From positions 124,001-188,000 of the IMG/VR virus record IMGVR_UViG_3300029267_004162: a stretch of 64,000 nucleotides of DNA. One strand, written 5' to 3'. Positions 25,258 to 32,489 of the stretch are shown piece after piece. Made by a program: the position numbers and the translations under genes. How positions within the stretch are numbered: position 1 is the first letter of the stretch; each line of letters opens with the position of its first letter. Under the pieces are notes generated by a model. The model had not been told where the DNA came from. It was given only the letters and a program-made list of their open reading frames with translations, and did not search any database. The DNA is from a virus.

Positions 25258-25524
25258 CTAAAAAGCACCCTTGCTCTGAACGACTGTAATCTGGAATTCA
25301 CTGCCATCAGCCAACGTGAGAACGAAACCAGCGTCTTTCGTCAAGACCACAGCCGCCTCGAACGATCTGGCGTGCAAAATTTGGCTGAACCGATTGTCAT
25401 CACAGATGGCATCCATTGCATCCTCAATGTCTATCGGATCGGTATTGAGGTCCACATCGACCATTTGCTCAAACACTTGTTCCATCGTCTCAGCGACGTG
25501 TGTTGCTGTTATACCCAACACCAT
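25258..25524 (-). CDS. hypothetical acidic protein, 88 aa
   Basis: The open frame extends far upstream through a terminator and another gene, but only the part from ATG 25524 is likely real: GGAGGAG lies just before it and composition changes to a normal acidic protein (MEQVFEQMVDVDLNTD). No family is recognised. Confidence 0.6.
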   Translation of the reverse strand: MVLGITATHVAETMEQVFEQMVDVDLNTDPIDIEDAMDAICDDNRFSQILHARSFEAAVVLTKDAGFVLTLADGSEFQITVVQSKGAF

Positions 25525-25532
25525 TCTCCTCC

Positions 25533-25561
25533 AAAAGGGGCGGGGTACTTCACCCCGCCCC
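25533..25561 (-). terminator. intrinsic terminator after the F5/8C lipoprotein gene
   Basis: On the minus strand a perfect 9-bp GGGGCGGGG/CCCCGCCCC stem with a 7-nt loop is followed by TTTT. It begins 12 bp after the lipoprotein stop at 25574 and precedes the next gene, so it separates two transcription units. Confidence 0.85.
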
Positions 25562-25573
25562 ACGAACAATACA

Positions 25574-26803
25574 CTAGCGAGTGAACACGAACTCGTCCAG
25601 GAGCAACCAGCGACCCTTGGGGCCAGCAGTAAACTCCACCTGACAGTAACGGCCACGCCCATCAACTGCGATTTGAGTGAAGGACGAGCCCGTAACGGCT
25701 CGTTCATCAGCAGTGGGCTCATACGACAGACCATCTGACCAATTCTGGCCATCATCACTGAAACTAACCACGGCTGAGCCGAACAACTCAACGCCACCAG
25801 CGGCCTGATTGTTGCAGTGAACCGCGACCTCGGACAGGGTGATTTCCTCACCAAAATCAAAAACGACTGCCATGGTACCGAACTTATCCCAGCCAACCCA
25901 GATGAGGGCGTCATCAGCGGTTTCGGTAAATTCACCAGGAGCCATCTCGTCCCAGATACCATCGATCAACTGACCCGTGCCACCACTGAGGTAGGCCCTG
26001 GCGACAGTGTTATCACCATCACCATCATAAGACGAATCAGCATGAGGCAGATTGGGCCACCAGCCCTGATCTCCATTGTGCATGGCGTAGCTGATTGGGA
26101 CAGCAGCAATAACTTCTTCGGCGGCAGCTTCACGAGCAATCGCGTTGTCCCACGTTACCTGAAACTCCACCAGGAGCGGACCAGCTTCATCCCAAATCAC
26201 CATAGGGTGAGATACGAACAGGTACTGCTCACGCGTAAACGTCATCTCATAGCGATACTGAGAATGCTCATCATCCCAGCCGATCAGTTGAGGCTGCGTA
26301 AACTTGCACTCCTCAGTTGAGTCATCAGGGTAAACGCCGATTACCGCGACTGCGATTTCCTCCTGGTACTCAGGTTCAAAGACCAACTGCGTCGGACACC
26401 AGATCGTGAAAGTCTGGTCATCACCCGGCGAGAACAATCCTTCTTCCTTCGAAGAAGAAATGTACTGCTTGGTGATGTACCCTTCATATTCCACATCCTT
26501 CACCCAGTTCCCGGATTCCGTTCCAGCGGGCGGCTCAACAAACACGGTACTGCGAATACCGGGCTCAGGGCCAAACGGGTTCCCAATGATCTCCTCGGGC
26601 TCAGCCTCGTCCTTCCCCCTCATCAAAGGTGCGGCAGGGGGTTCAGCAGCGGGGGGTTCAGCTACCAGTGCAGTAACACCGGCTACGGTTGAATCTATCC
26701 CCAGGGTGTTGAGCAAACCTTTCATGCTCTCCACGTCCTCAGGAAGACAACCAGTGAGACAAATTCCCAATACGACGACGACGGCGGCAAATTGCTTCTT
26801 CAT
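25574..26803 (-). CDS. predicted lipoprotein with C-terminal F5/8-type-C-like domain
   Basis: The N-terminus has a type II signal peptide ending in the lipobox LTGC, so the mature protein should be lipid-anchored at Cys. A Pro/Ala-rich linker follows. The last about 160 residues (AVVFDFGEEITLSEVAVHCN, VSFSDDGQNWS, GRYCQVEF) look like a discoidin/F5-8C sugar-binding fold. ATG 26803 lies six bases after GGAG. The CLPED sequence after the lipobox recurs in the lipoprotein at 28.4 kb. A surface or periplasmic role, for example in superinfection exclusion or adhesion, is inferred. Confidence 0.8.
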   Translation of the reverse strand: MKKQFAAVVVVLGICLTGCLPEDVESMKGLLNTLGIDSTVAGVTALVAEPPAAEPPAAPLMRGKDEAEPEEIIGNPFGPEPGIRSTVFVEPPAGTESGNWVKDVEYEGYITKQYISSSKEEGLFSPGDDQTFTIWCPTQLVFEPEYQEEIAVAVIGVYPDDSTEECKFTQPQLIGWDDEHSQYRYEMTFTREQYLFVSHPMVIWDEAGPLLVEFQVTWDNAIAREAAAEEVIAAVPISYAMHNGDQGWWPNLPHADSSYDGDGDNTVARAYLSGGTGQLIDGIWDEMAPGEFTETADDALIWVGWDKFGTMAVVFDFGEEITLSEVAVHCNNQAAGGVELFGSAVVSFSDDGQNWSDGLSYEPTADERAVTGSSFTQIAVDGRGRYCQVEFTAGPKGRWLLLDEFVFTR

Positions 26804-26919
26804 CTTACGCTCCATTCAGGTCCACGAAACAGAATCACGACAGGGCCTGTCCTCCAGGGGAGCATATAGTGGCGATTGTTTCTCCTCTCTTTCTCTGTCA
26901 GTGTGAAAGGCTACCCGAC

Positions 26920-27195
26920 CTAGGCCGGACACGCATAGCGGTCTCCATCAACTCTCCATGTGCTCTTCCCATCACCCACTCGGACCATAGGTCCATCCTC
27001 CGCTCGAATGTCATCATGTTTGATAGACGTAATCTTCACTTTGACGTACTGACCGTCAATGTAAGTGATGGCCTCCTGCCCTCGCTTCAAAGTAGCGAAC
27101 TTCTTAAAAACTTGTTCCCAAAATGCGAAATCCCCCTCCGCGAACTTCACGTAGGCAGGAGAAATTGCAAGGGCTTGCTCTCTCGTGATAACCAT
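26920..27195 (-). CDS. hypothetical protein, 91 aa
   Basis: ATG 27195 follows GGAG by six bases. The second half (EAITYIDGQYVKVKITSIKH) is a beta-rich segment, the first half helical. No family is recognised. The 115 bp between this gene and the next lipoprotein gene hold no clear signal. Confidence 0.5.
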   Translation of the reverse strand: MVITREQALAISPAYVKFAEGDFAFWEQVFKKFATLKRGQEAITYIDGQYVKVKITSIKHDDIRAEDGPMVRVGDGKSTWRVDGDRYACPA

Positions 27196-27212
27196 ATCAG
27201 TCTCCACACCTC

Positions 27213-27431
27213 CTAGTCGAACAGATTGAACAGAAAACCTAAACCCCCATCGTTCCCACGATCATCATAGTAGTAGTCATCATAACGATGACCACGGTCA
27301 CGGTTGTCATAGTCAATATCAACCCAATAACCCCCGCGATCCTCCCCGAAGTTGATGGCCACATCATCACATCCACAGCAGCCGAATGCGACAACGACGA
27401 GCAACGACAGACAGCACAAAGTCTTCTTCAT
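27213..27431 (-). CDS. small predicted lipoprotein, 72 aa
   Basis: The signal peptide (MKKTLCCLSLLVVVAFG) leads to a CCGC lipobox region. The mature part is tiny and rich in Asp, Tyr, Arg and Gly (DYDNRDRGHRYDDYYYDDRG), probably disordered, ending in hydrophobic GFLFNLFD. It is one of four lipoprotein genes in this accessory region. Confidence 0.7.
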   Translation of the reverse strand: MKKTLCCLSLLVVVAFGCCGCDDVAINFGEDRGGYWVDIDYDNRDRGHRYDDYYYDDRGNDGGLGFLFNLFD

Positions 27432-27447
27432 GGTAATCCCTTTCGGT

Positions 27448-27615
27448 TCACATTTGGTCGGTGTCTTCTTCTGATTCTTGGCAGTCAGGACACAAGTCCC
27501 GATCTGGGGTACAAGACCACCCGAACACCTCAGCCTGTAGAGGCTCGGTTACATCTTCTGGGAACAAGGTACGACAGTGTTCGCCATCACACCTCAGTTG
27601 TCGGTCTTCGATCAT
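27448..27615 (-). CDS. zinc-ribbon miniprotein, 55 aa
   Basis: ATG 27615 sits after GGAGGAG. Four cysteines in CDGEHC...CTPDRDLCPDC form a likely zinc site. The longer open frame upstream overlaps another gene and has an artefactual composition, so it is not used. Confidence 0.6.
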   Translation of the reverse strand: MIEDRQLRCDGEHCRTLFPEDVTEPLQAEVFGWSCTPDRDLCPDCQESEEDTDQM

Positions 27616-27649
27616 GATGCTCCTCCACCCAAGTGAATCATAGGCGAAA

Positions 27650-27928
27650 TCATTTGATTTCCTCCTCCACCATAGGACCAATATTGGCCCATTCAGCGGC
27701 AAACGCCGCACGAGCCTCCACCGGACAAGCAGCGAAGATCGACTTGCTCTGCTCCCACGAGATGCTCCAGTCACTGGGTTGAGCCTTCTCGGGCAGCAGC
27801 GACAAATCATCCACCTCCAGAATTGTCTGCCACAGCAGGAACAGACCTTCCATCGGGGACTTGGTGATCTGCTTGGTAATCGCTCGCAAATCTTTAGCGG
27901 AAAACTCAACGTGTTGTGCAATCTTCAT
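27650..27928 (-). CDS. hypothetical protein, 92 aa
   Basis: ATG 27928 directly follows the previous gene and has an AGGTG-type site. The protein is helical with a Trp-rich centre (SDWSISWEQSKSIF). No family is recognised. Confidence 0.5.
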   Translation of the reverse strand: MKIAQHVEFSAKDLRAITKQITKSPMEGLFLLWQTILEVDDLSLLPEKAQPSDWSISWEQSKSIFAACPVEARAAFAAEWANIGPMVEEEIK

Positions 27929-27929
27929 T

Positions 27930-28220
27930 CTATTCACCTCCGAATAGGTCAGAGAGTTTCTCCAAGTACCCCGCCGTACAGCACTCCCGGCTGATGACAA
28001 AATCCTCGAAAGCCTGCTCGGCCATCGGACTCGTTTGAACCTCAACCACGAGGTTGGCATCTTCCCCTAGGCGGGTAATGAGCTTTATATGTTCCATCAC
28101 CTTCGCGATAGAAGAAGAGACGAACCCATCCGTGTCTAGTTGTGGCCACTCTACCAGACACTCCCATAGACCGTCCCGGTAGTAATCCACTACGATTTTT
28201 ATAGTGTTGTCATCGGACAT
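27930..28220 (-). CDS. hypothetical acidic protein, 96 aa
   Basis: ATG 28220 follows GGAG by six bases; a longer frame would run into the tRNA-Leu. The sequence begins like a small beta-alpha domain (IKIVVDYYRDGLWECLVEWP), similar in feel to HicB-type antitoxin folds, but no partner toxin is seen. Function is unknown. Confidence 0.5.
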   Translation of the reverse strand: MSDDNTIKIVVDYYRDGLWECLVEWPQLDTDGFVSSSIAKVMEHIKLITRLGEDANLVVEVQTSPMAEQAFEDFVISRECCTAGYLEKLSDLFGGE

Positions 28221-28255
28221 CACATTCTCCATTTGGCGATCCATGGTTAGGACAC

Positions 28256-28330
28256 TGGCCACGATGGGACTTGAACCCACACTGGACGGATTTTAAATCC
28301 GTTGCCTCTGCCGAATTGGGCTACGTGGCC
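28256..28330 (-). tRNA. tRNA-Leu (UAA anticodon), short variable loop
   Basis: Acceptor GGCCACG/CGTGGCC, D arm with GCCCAATTCGGCAGAGGC, anticodon stem ACGGA/TCCGT around TTTAAAA (anticodon TAA), and T arm GTGGG/CCCAT. The discriminator is A and no CCA is encoded. Bacterial tRNA-Leu normally has a long variable arm; here it is only 5 nt (CCAGT), which is odd for leucine. Confidence 0.9.
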
Positions 28331-28377
28331 TCCCCGATGCCCCAACAAGGGGCATCGGTTTTTCTAGTCAGCGACGA

Positions 28378-29139
28378 TCACATCCCCTTGTTCCAAGCCA
28401 TGGCGAACACATCAGCGTAATCAGCATCACGGGGATCAGACATTTCAATGAACTGATACTCCAGGTACGTGGCAGCACGATCTTCCATGGTCAGCTCATA
28501 GTAGAGCAGTCCATTCTCTGACCAGCTCTCGATCTTGATATCCAATGCTTCGATCTTGGTGATGTTCATGTCTTCGTCCATGACGGCTCCAAAACCACCA
28601 TCCCAACACTGGGAGTATTGGAATTCCAGCGGAACATTGGATTCAATCACTACCACCGAACTCTCATGGTTATTGCCCGCGAAACCAAGGAACCAATCAT
28701 CGGGCTCACCATCATCATCACAGTCGTTCCAATAGTCGTTCAGGTCGAAGATCACGACCTCACGCTCCACATTTGAGTAATCCACCGGAGCGTTCTCAGC
28801 CTCAGCCTCAGCGTTGTTCTCAGCCTCAGCCTCAGCGTTGTTCTCAGCCTCAGCCTCAGCGTTCTCAGCCTCAGCGTTCTCAGCCTCGAAACCATCGGAC
28901 GACTCAATCGTGGGGACTACGCCCGACTCGCCAGCATCAGCAAAACGGACACCCGGTTCAGCAACAGTAGCAGGACCCTCGGTGATGTACGTGTTGGTCA
29001 CGTTGTTAATAACGTTGGTCGTCACGTTGGCGTCGGCGTGAACATCAACCAGGCCATCCAGACTGCCATCCTCGGGCAGACAACCTACGACACAGAGAGC
29101 AGAAACAGCAACAGCAACAGCACAGTAATTGCGAAACAT
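28378..29139 (-). CDS. predicted lipoprotein with AEAEN repeats
   Basis: The signal peptide ends in VVGC followed by LPEDG, as in the 25.6 kb lipoprotein. A Thr/Asn-rich stretch (NVTTNVINNVTNTYI) and a low-complexity acidic linker of AEAEN repeats lead to a C-terminal domain of about 120 residues (VFDLNDYWNDCDDDGEPDDW...). ATG 29139 follows GGAG by six bases. The linker suggests a folded domain held away from the membrane. Its function is not recognised. Confidence 0.75.
   Translation of the reverse strand: MFRNYCAVAVAVSALCVVGCLPEDGSLDGLVDVHADANVTTNVINNVTNTYITEGPATVAEPGVRFADAGESGVVPTIESSDGFEAENAEAENAEAEAENNAEAEAENNAEAEAENAPVDYSNVEREVVIFDLNDYWNDCDDDGEPDDWFLGFAGNNHESSVVVIESNVPLEFQYSQCWDGGFGAVMDEDMNITKIEALDIKIESWSENGLLYYELTMEDRAATYLEYQFIEMSDPRDADYADVFAMAWNKGM
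28791..28888. repeat. in-gene tandem repeat (AEAEN linker)
   Basis: Units built from ttctcagcctcagcctcag recur about every 24-27 bp inside the lipoprotein gene. They are multiples of three, so the reading frame is kept and copy number could vary by slippage, changing the length of the acidic linker. Confidence 0.8.
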
Positions 29140-29213
29140 GTCATTCTCCACTCGGCGATAAACCTATTTTGTTACGACCCAACACAAACGTGATTCAGTT
29201 GGCTTTGGCTGCC

Positions 29214-29495
29214 CTACTTGGGCTTCACGGCCTCAGGATTCTTCCCTCTCACATATCGCGTAGCGGTGTACTGCTCAGGTCGAACCTCGACACATCTTAG
29301 TTTGAGATCACCCACAAACTGCCTGTGATAGTCAACCCAGGTCAACCTGTAGTACCGATCCGAGGCGATGTGCCGCACGACCTTTGCATAGGTCGTTGCA
29401 TAACGGTCCTCATCAGTAGCGTACGCTTGCAAAACTACTTCATATCCCTTGACATCCTCATCATCGATTAGGGCGTTCTTTTCAGCGAGTCTCAT
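29214..29495 (-). CDS. hypothetical protein, 93 aa
   Basis: ATG 29495 lies behind GAGG. The sequence is charged and alpha/beta with no known motif. It is the second gene after the promoter at 29770-29798. Confidence 0.5.
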   Translation of the reverse strand: MRLAEKNALIDDEDVKGYEVVLQAYATDEDRYATTYAKVVRHIASDRYYRLTWVDYHRQFVGDLKLRCVEVRPEQYTATRYVRGKNPEAVKPK

Positions 29496-29523
29496 GTTTT
29501 CATCCTCTCTCAGTTACCCCGGA

Positions 29524-29551
29524 AAACGCGCCCGGAGCTACAGCTCCCGGA
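29524..29551 (-). terminator. weak terminator-like hairpin
   Basis: GGAGC-TGTA-GCTCC on the minus strand overlaps the end of the 53-aa gene and is followed after a few bases by TTTT. The stem is short, so it may attenuate rather than stop transcription. Confidence 0.3.
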
Positions 29552-29699
29552 TGGATACCAAATCTCGACCGACCACGCGATAAAGCGTACAACTGCCACC
29601 TTCGGCTTGATGTTGCCAGTTCCGCACGCAACCCGCGACAACAACCACGTCACGGTGAGCGGCAACACACACTCCCTCGGAGTTCAGAGCAAAAAACAT
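29538..29699 (-). CDS. small protein, 53 aa
   Basis: MFFALNSEGVCVAAHRD... runs from ATG 29699, with AAGGAA five bases upstream, to TAG. It is the first gene after the promoter at 29770-29798. The sequence is beta-rich with two Cys in the second half; no family is recognised. It is too short for usual gene-finding limits. Confidence 0.6.
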   Translation of the reverse strand: MFFALNSEGVCVAAHRDVVVVAGCVRNWQHQAEGGSCTLYRVVGRDLVSIREL

Positions 29700-29769
29700 A
29701 GCGGTTCCTTATCGGCGACTGTCTCTCAAACCTGGACGCAGGGTGGGGTACTGAACCCTACCCACTAGT

Positions 29770-29798
29770 AGTATAGCAATCAGGAGAGGTTCTGTCAA
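29770..29798 (-). promoter_or_regulatory. sigma-70-type promoter P1 (leftward)
   Basis: On the minus strand TTGACA (29793-29798) and TATACT (29770-29775) are separated by exactly 17 bp. Transcription would begin near 29763, so the first RNA bases can form the GGGTA/TACCC hairpin. It would drive the 53-aa gene and the lipoprotein region to its left. Confidence 0.85.
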
Positions 29799-29840
29799 GT
29801 CCTTTTTTGACCTCCTTGACCCCCCAGGAGAGGCCAGAAA

Positions 29841-29894
29841 GGGCCACGTTATAGGACGTTCCAGGACGTTCCAGAACGTCCTATAACGTGGCCC
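29841..29894. repeat. perfect 21-bp inverted repeat with 12-nt loop
   Basis: Arms at 29841-29861 and 29874-29894 (GGGCCACGTTATAGGACGTTC and its complement) match perfectly. It lies upstream of P1. It could be a transcription stop for the right-hand unit, a protein operator, or a hairpin origin element. The related copy B keeps pairing through compensating changes. Confidence 0.9.
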
Positions 29895-29954
29895 AGAGAA
29901 GCCCAGAAAGGGGGTATCCAGAGAAGCCCAGAAAAGGGGTATCCAGAGAAACCC
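29895..29954. repeat. 25-bp tandem repeat, 2.4 copies
   Basis: Two units of agagaagcccagaaag plus ggggtatcc, differing at one base, and a partial third follow the inverted repeat directly. They are absent from copy B. Their role is unknown; iterons or slippage products are possible. Confidence 0.75.
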
Positions 29955-29964
29955 ATGGAAAATG

Positions 29965-29981
29965 GTGGGAATCGAACCCAC
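29965..29981 (-). other. orphan tRNA T-arm-like hairpin
   Basis: GTGGG-TTCGATT-CCCAC is a perfect T arm followed by CATTTTCC, but no matching acceptor, D or anticodon arm lies upstream. It may be a tRNA remnant or serve as a terminator hairpin after the gene ending at 30008. Confidence 0.4.
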
Positions 29982-30007
29982 ACCCCCCCAGCCGAGGCCA
30001 GTGACAG

Positions 30008-30388
30008 TCAGATCCTGGCAATGTCACCTGGGTACTCACCGGTTTCTTCACCCCAAAGACGACGAGGCGCCAGTTGAGTCCCATTCCAGTTGTAGTCAGC
30101 CCCACATTCGCAGGTAGAGGTGAAGCCCGCACAACATACGGTTTCACCACAATCACACTTGACTTCTACCCACCCCGGAACCCTCTGGTCGAAGTCTCGA
30201 ACCTCGTGCTCAAGAATACCTCCACACTCACACTTCATACCGATTTGCTTGCGATTATCGGGAAATTCTAGTTCCACCTTGTCATCAACCGTGTGGATGA
30301 TGGTCACGCCACAGCCACAATCCTCGCACATGGCACTTTCACTATGATGTTGGCGATACTGGTCATCAACGATACGTATTTCAGACAT
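30008..30388 (-). CDS. zinc-binding phage protein, 126 aa
   Basis: Several Cys pairs (CEDCGC, KCECGG, KCDCGETVCC, STCECG) indicate two small metal sites. The end LAPRRLWGEETGE is a motif I recognise from uncharacterised phage proteins. ATG 30388 lies six bases after GAGGAGG. Its function is unknown. Confidence 0.6.
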   Translation of the reverse strand: MSEIRIVDDQYRQHHSESAMCEDCGCGVTIIHTVDDKVELEFPDNRKQIGMKCECGGILEHEVRDFDQRVPGWVEVKCDCGETVCCAGFTSTCECGADYNWNGTQLAPRRLWGEETGEYPGDIARI

Positions 30389-30399
30389 CAACAACCTCC

Positions 30400-30678
30400 T
30401 CAAACTCTGTCTTGCTCTGCGAGATAGGCGGCGTAGCAGTCAGGACACGCATCACTAATCGTCTGATCCAGCGGAACCAACCGCCTACAACGAACACAGT
30501 TGATTCTGAGAGAAGAGCCAACTGCTTTTTCCCAACGAGGGATATGAAGGATTGTTTTCTCTCCTCCAAACGTGGTGACTGTAACATGAGCGGCAGGCCC
30601 TTCCCGTTCCACTTCGATGGACTGGATTCCTTGATCCTGCAAGAAGGCCAGGACGGCATCAAGTTGGGTGGCTGACAT
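30400..30678 (-). CDS. zinc-ribbon protein, 92 aa
   Basis: The N-terminal helix-strand part is followed by CVRCRR...CPDC, a four-Cys ribbon. GGAG lies upstream of ATG 30678. It lies between two other accessory genes; its function is not recognised. Confidence 0.55.
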   Translation of the reverse strand: MSATQLDAVLAFLQDQGIQSIEVEREGPAAHVTVTTFGGEKTILHIPRWEKAVGSSLRINCVRCRRLVPLDQTISDACPDCYAAYLAEQDRV

Positions 30679-30681
30679 GGA

Positions 30682-31245
30682 TCAGTTCTCCTGGTATTCC
30701 ACAAAGTCCCGGTACATGCCACCATCTCGGATAGACACGGTGTCTTCGGTCAGCAGAGCACCATTCATGTAGATGCTCACAGTAACCTCGGTGTACCCGA
30801 TTTCATCCTCGAAAGGATAACCAGCAGACAACTGAAACTGGTACAGCGATTCGTCTTCGCAGTATCCCTGCCGGAAACCAAACGCCACCTTCCCAGATTC
30901 ACCATCGCGGGGGTAGGGCGTTCCATCGGAGTCCATCACCCAAAGTTGCATGGGAACGATCTCGTCCCACTCAAACGCGAAGTAGAGGTCATATCCCTCA
31001 GATGGATGCCCCTCCTCATCGTCGGCCAGGGTGTCATCGACATCACCGGCAACCGCTCCCGTATCGGCGGTTACGTTACCGATTGACACGTTAGAGTTAT
31101 CTCCAACCTCGATATTGAAGACATTCGTCGCCACGTCGGTGTCCACGGTCGTATCAAGGCCCAGTTCAACTGGAACGTCTCCAGCGATCGGACAGCCACC
31201 AAGAACGACACACAGCATCAGATTTAGCAGAACGATTGCTCTCAT
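30682..31245 (-). CDS. predicted lipoprotein, 187 aa
   Basis: The signal peptide ends in LGGC, a lipobox. The mature start has a Thr/Val/Asp/Asn-rich linker (DTTVDTDVATNVFNIEVG) resembling that of the 28.4 kb lipoprotein. A C-terminal beta-rich domain follows (WDEIVPMQLWVMDSDGTPYP). It belongs to the lipoprotein cluster. Confidence 0.75.
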   Translation of the reverse strand: MRAIVLLNLMLCVVLGGCPIAGDVPVELGLDTTVDTDVATNVFNIEVGDNSNVSIGNVTADTGAVAGDVDDTLADDEEGHPSEGYDLYFAFEWDEIVPMQLWVMDSDGTPYPRDGESGKVAFGFRQGYCEDESLYQFQLSAGYPFEDEIGYTEVTVSIYMNGALLTEDTVSIRDGGMYRDFVEYQEN

Positions 31246-31248
31246 CGG

Positions 31249-31464
31249 TTACTCTCCTCTCAATTCCCAGCCTTTTTGGAACCCCTCGCAGTACGCTTGG
31301 AACCAAATTTCCGCCTTCGAAGTTGCGTGATCGTAACTCATCTCATAATCCACAACCCAACCCCATTGTGGGTCTTTCCGGCATTGCGGATTAAGCGAGG
31401 CGGAGTTTGGGTGCATCGCGATATGCTTTGCGACCGCTTCACTTGCACATGACAGGGTTCTCAT
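31249..31464 (-). CDS. hypothetical protein, 71 aa
   Basis: A helical protein with an aromatic end (EIWFQAYCEGFQKGWELRG). Its ATG overlaps the stop of the upstream zinc-ribbon gene by 4 bp. No family is recognised. Confidence 0.5.
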   Translation of the reverse strand: MRTLSCASEAVAKHIAMHPNSASLNPQCRKDPQWGWVVDYEMSYDHATSKAEIWFQAYCEGFQKGWELRGE

Positions 31465-31628
31465 GCTTTATCCTCTCGCCCCGGTTCCGGTTTCACTTCG
31501 GGCTCTTCTTTGGGGGAGTTGCAATTCGGACAATGCGTAGTCTCAGGTGCTGCGAAGAACTGAAAGTAGCACCCACTGCATCGCACTAATGGCGAATTGC
31601 GACATGGTAAAAACTTAACGGTCTGCAT
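31461..31628 (-). CDS. zinc-ribbon miniprotein, 55 aa
   Basis: ATG 31628 is preceded by AAAGGA. Two Cys pairs, CSGC and CPNC, form a zinc ribbon, followed by a charged Pro/Glu tail. It is coupled to the next gene by ATGA. It is below common length cut-offs and easily missed. Confidence 0.65.
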   Translation of the reverse strand: MQTVKFLPCRNSPLVRCSGCYFQFFAAPETTHCPNCNSPKEEPEVKPEPGREDKA

Positions 31629-31670
31629 AGTGATCCTTTCTGGTCGTTAACATTCATCATCTGCTCCGAT

Positions 31671-32009
31671 TCATTCCCAAGGGAACTTCCCGCAGCGTTC
31701 CACACAATCTTGTAACTCCCGTCTAATCTGACGGACACGTTCTCGGGACAAGCCATGCTTCTTGGCGAGAGTGGCACCCTGGCCCTGCTCCATTCCCAGG
31801 ATATCGGCTACGATTCCAGGGTGGTTCCGTTCGATTTTGCCAAACGGGGTGGTTATACCACGTTGAGGTAGTAAATCCCGATAAAGAACTGCCAACTTCT
31901 TCACGACCTCAGCCATGCCTTGGGATACGTCCCATTGCTCGGCGATCTCCCTGCATGAGAGGGAAAGGATGCCCGGCTCGCGGGCCAGTTTATCTACGGT
32001 TGTAGTCAT
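31671..32009 (-). CDS. sigma region-4-like helix-turn-helix protein, 112 aa
   Basis: The end LAKKHGLSRERVRQIRREL is the DNA-binding helix-turn-helix of sigma-70 region 4.2, which normally reads the -35 box. An earlier helical segment (CREIAEQWDVSQGMAEVV) may be a second HTH. There is no region 2, so it is not a full sigma factor. It could be an anti- or co-sigma regulator or a repressor acting on the -35 boxes of the promoters nearby. ATG 32009 is used (GGAGG lies 11 bases upstream, rather far). Confidence 0.65.
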   Translation of the reverse strand: MTTTVDKLAREPGILSLSCREIAEQWDVSQGMAEVVKKLAVLYRDLLPQRGITTPFGKIERNHPGIVADILGMEQGQGATLAKKHGLSRERVRQIRRELQDCVERCGKFPWE

Positions 32010-32050
32010 CTGTTTGCACACCTCCTATACTCCTGACGGGTGAGCCTGAA

Positions 32051-32083
32051 AACGAACCTCGTTCGAGCGGGGTTTTGTTCGTT
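32051..32083. terminator. possible bidirectional terminator
   Basis: AACGAAC (32051-32057) pairs with GTTCGTT (32077-32083), enclosing CTCG-TT-CGAG and a T-rich tail. It follows the gene ending at 32127 and precedes the sigma-like gene. Confidence 0.4.
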
Positions 32084-32126
32084 TGGCTCCAACGTTACGA
32101 AAATTAGGGGTTGGCGACCCGTCCAC

Positions 32127-32489
32127 TCAATCAGTTCTCAGTGGCGTCCATTCACCACTCAGAAGGAGCATTAGACACCCTTCATCACCTTCGAGGTTTA
32201 AGATACCATCGAGTTGGCGAACCCATCCATCTTCTAACCATTGTTCTTGGCTGGTGGGCGGCGTTTCAGAGTCGGGGTCATACTCACTACAAACTGGGTA
32301 GATTCTCGTAGGGTCAAACTCTACCGTTTCTGCCGTTGCCAACGCTTCTTGTGCTTTCTTCGCCGATAGTTTCTCTTGTGCTTGTGCACTAACACTTCGA
32401 AGATGTACTAGTAAATTGGCAGCGCTGGCTCCCAGCTGCCTTCGCAAGCGGGGCCGACCGGCAGGATCATTCTTATCGTTGTGCTTCAT
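32127..32489 (-). CDS. hypothetical protein, 120 aa
   Basis: It is the first gene after promoter P2. It has a basic, Ala/Lys-rich N-terminal half and an acidic second half ending in a beta-strand stretch (EGCLMLLLSGEWTPLR). No family is recognised. An early role is inferred from the strong promoter. Confidence 0.55.
   Translation of the reverse strand: MKHNDKNDPAGRPRLRRQLGASAANLLVHLRSVSAQAQEKLSAKKAQEALATAETVEFDPTRIYPVCSEYDPDSETPPTSQEQWLEDGWVRQLDGILNLEGDEGCLMLLLSGEWTPLRTD

Larger units (their letters stand above)
29742..29894. repeat. promoter/inverted-repeat module, copy A
   Basis: This 153-bp unit recurs at 32573-32725. Both contain an identical 44-bp block, a second identical block of about 32 bp and an inverted repeat in the same order. 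Going leftward the order is inverted repeat, promoter, and a start-site hairpin (GGGTA...TACCC). Confidence 0.9.

Noticed and set aside
25525-25962. N-terminal extension of the 88-aa gene to 234 residues
   Set aside because: It would run through a strong terminator and antisense-like frame of the lipoprotein gene; composition is abnormal.
28791-28888. Regular repeats considered as a CRISPR-like array
   Set aside because: There are no unique spacers and the units are in frame with the lipoprotein gene, so this is a coding low-complexity repeat. No CRISPR array was seen in the window.
29709-29981. Open frame across the promoter module, with a similar frame in copy B (32486-32875)
   Set aside because: The shared peptide arises because the DNA repeat itself is conserved; promoter and inverted-repeat constraints explain it better than coding. 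No start site signal is present.
30381-30725. Alternative 114-codon frame overlapping the zinc-ribbon gene
   Set aside because: The frame at 30400-30678 has the ribosome site and a Cys motif; this one has neither.
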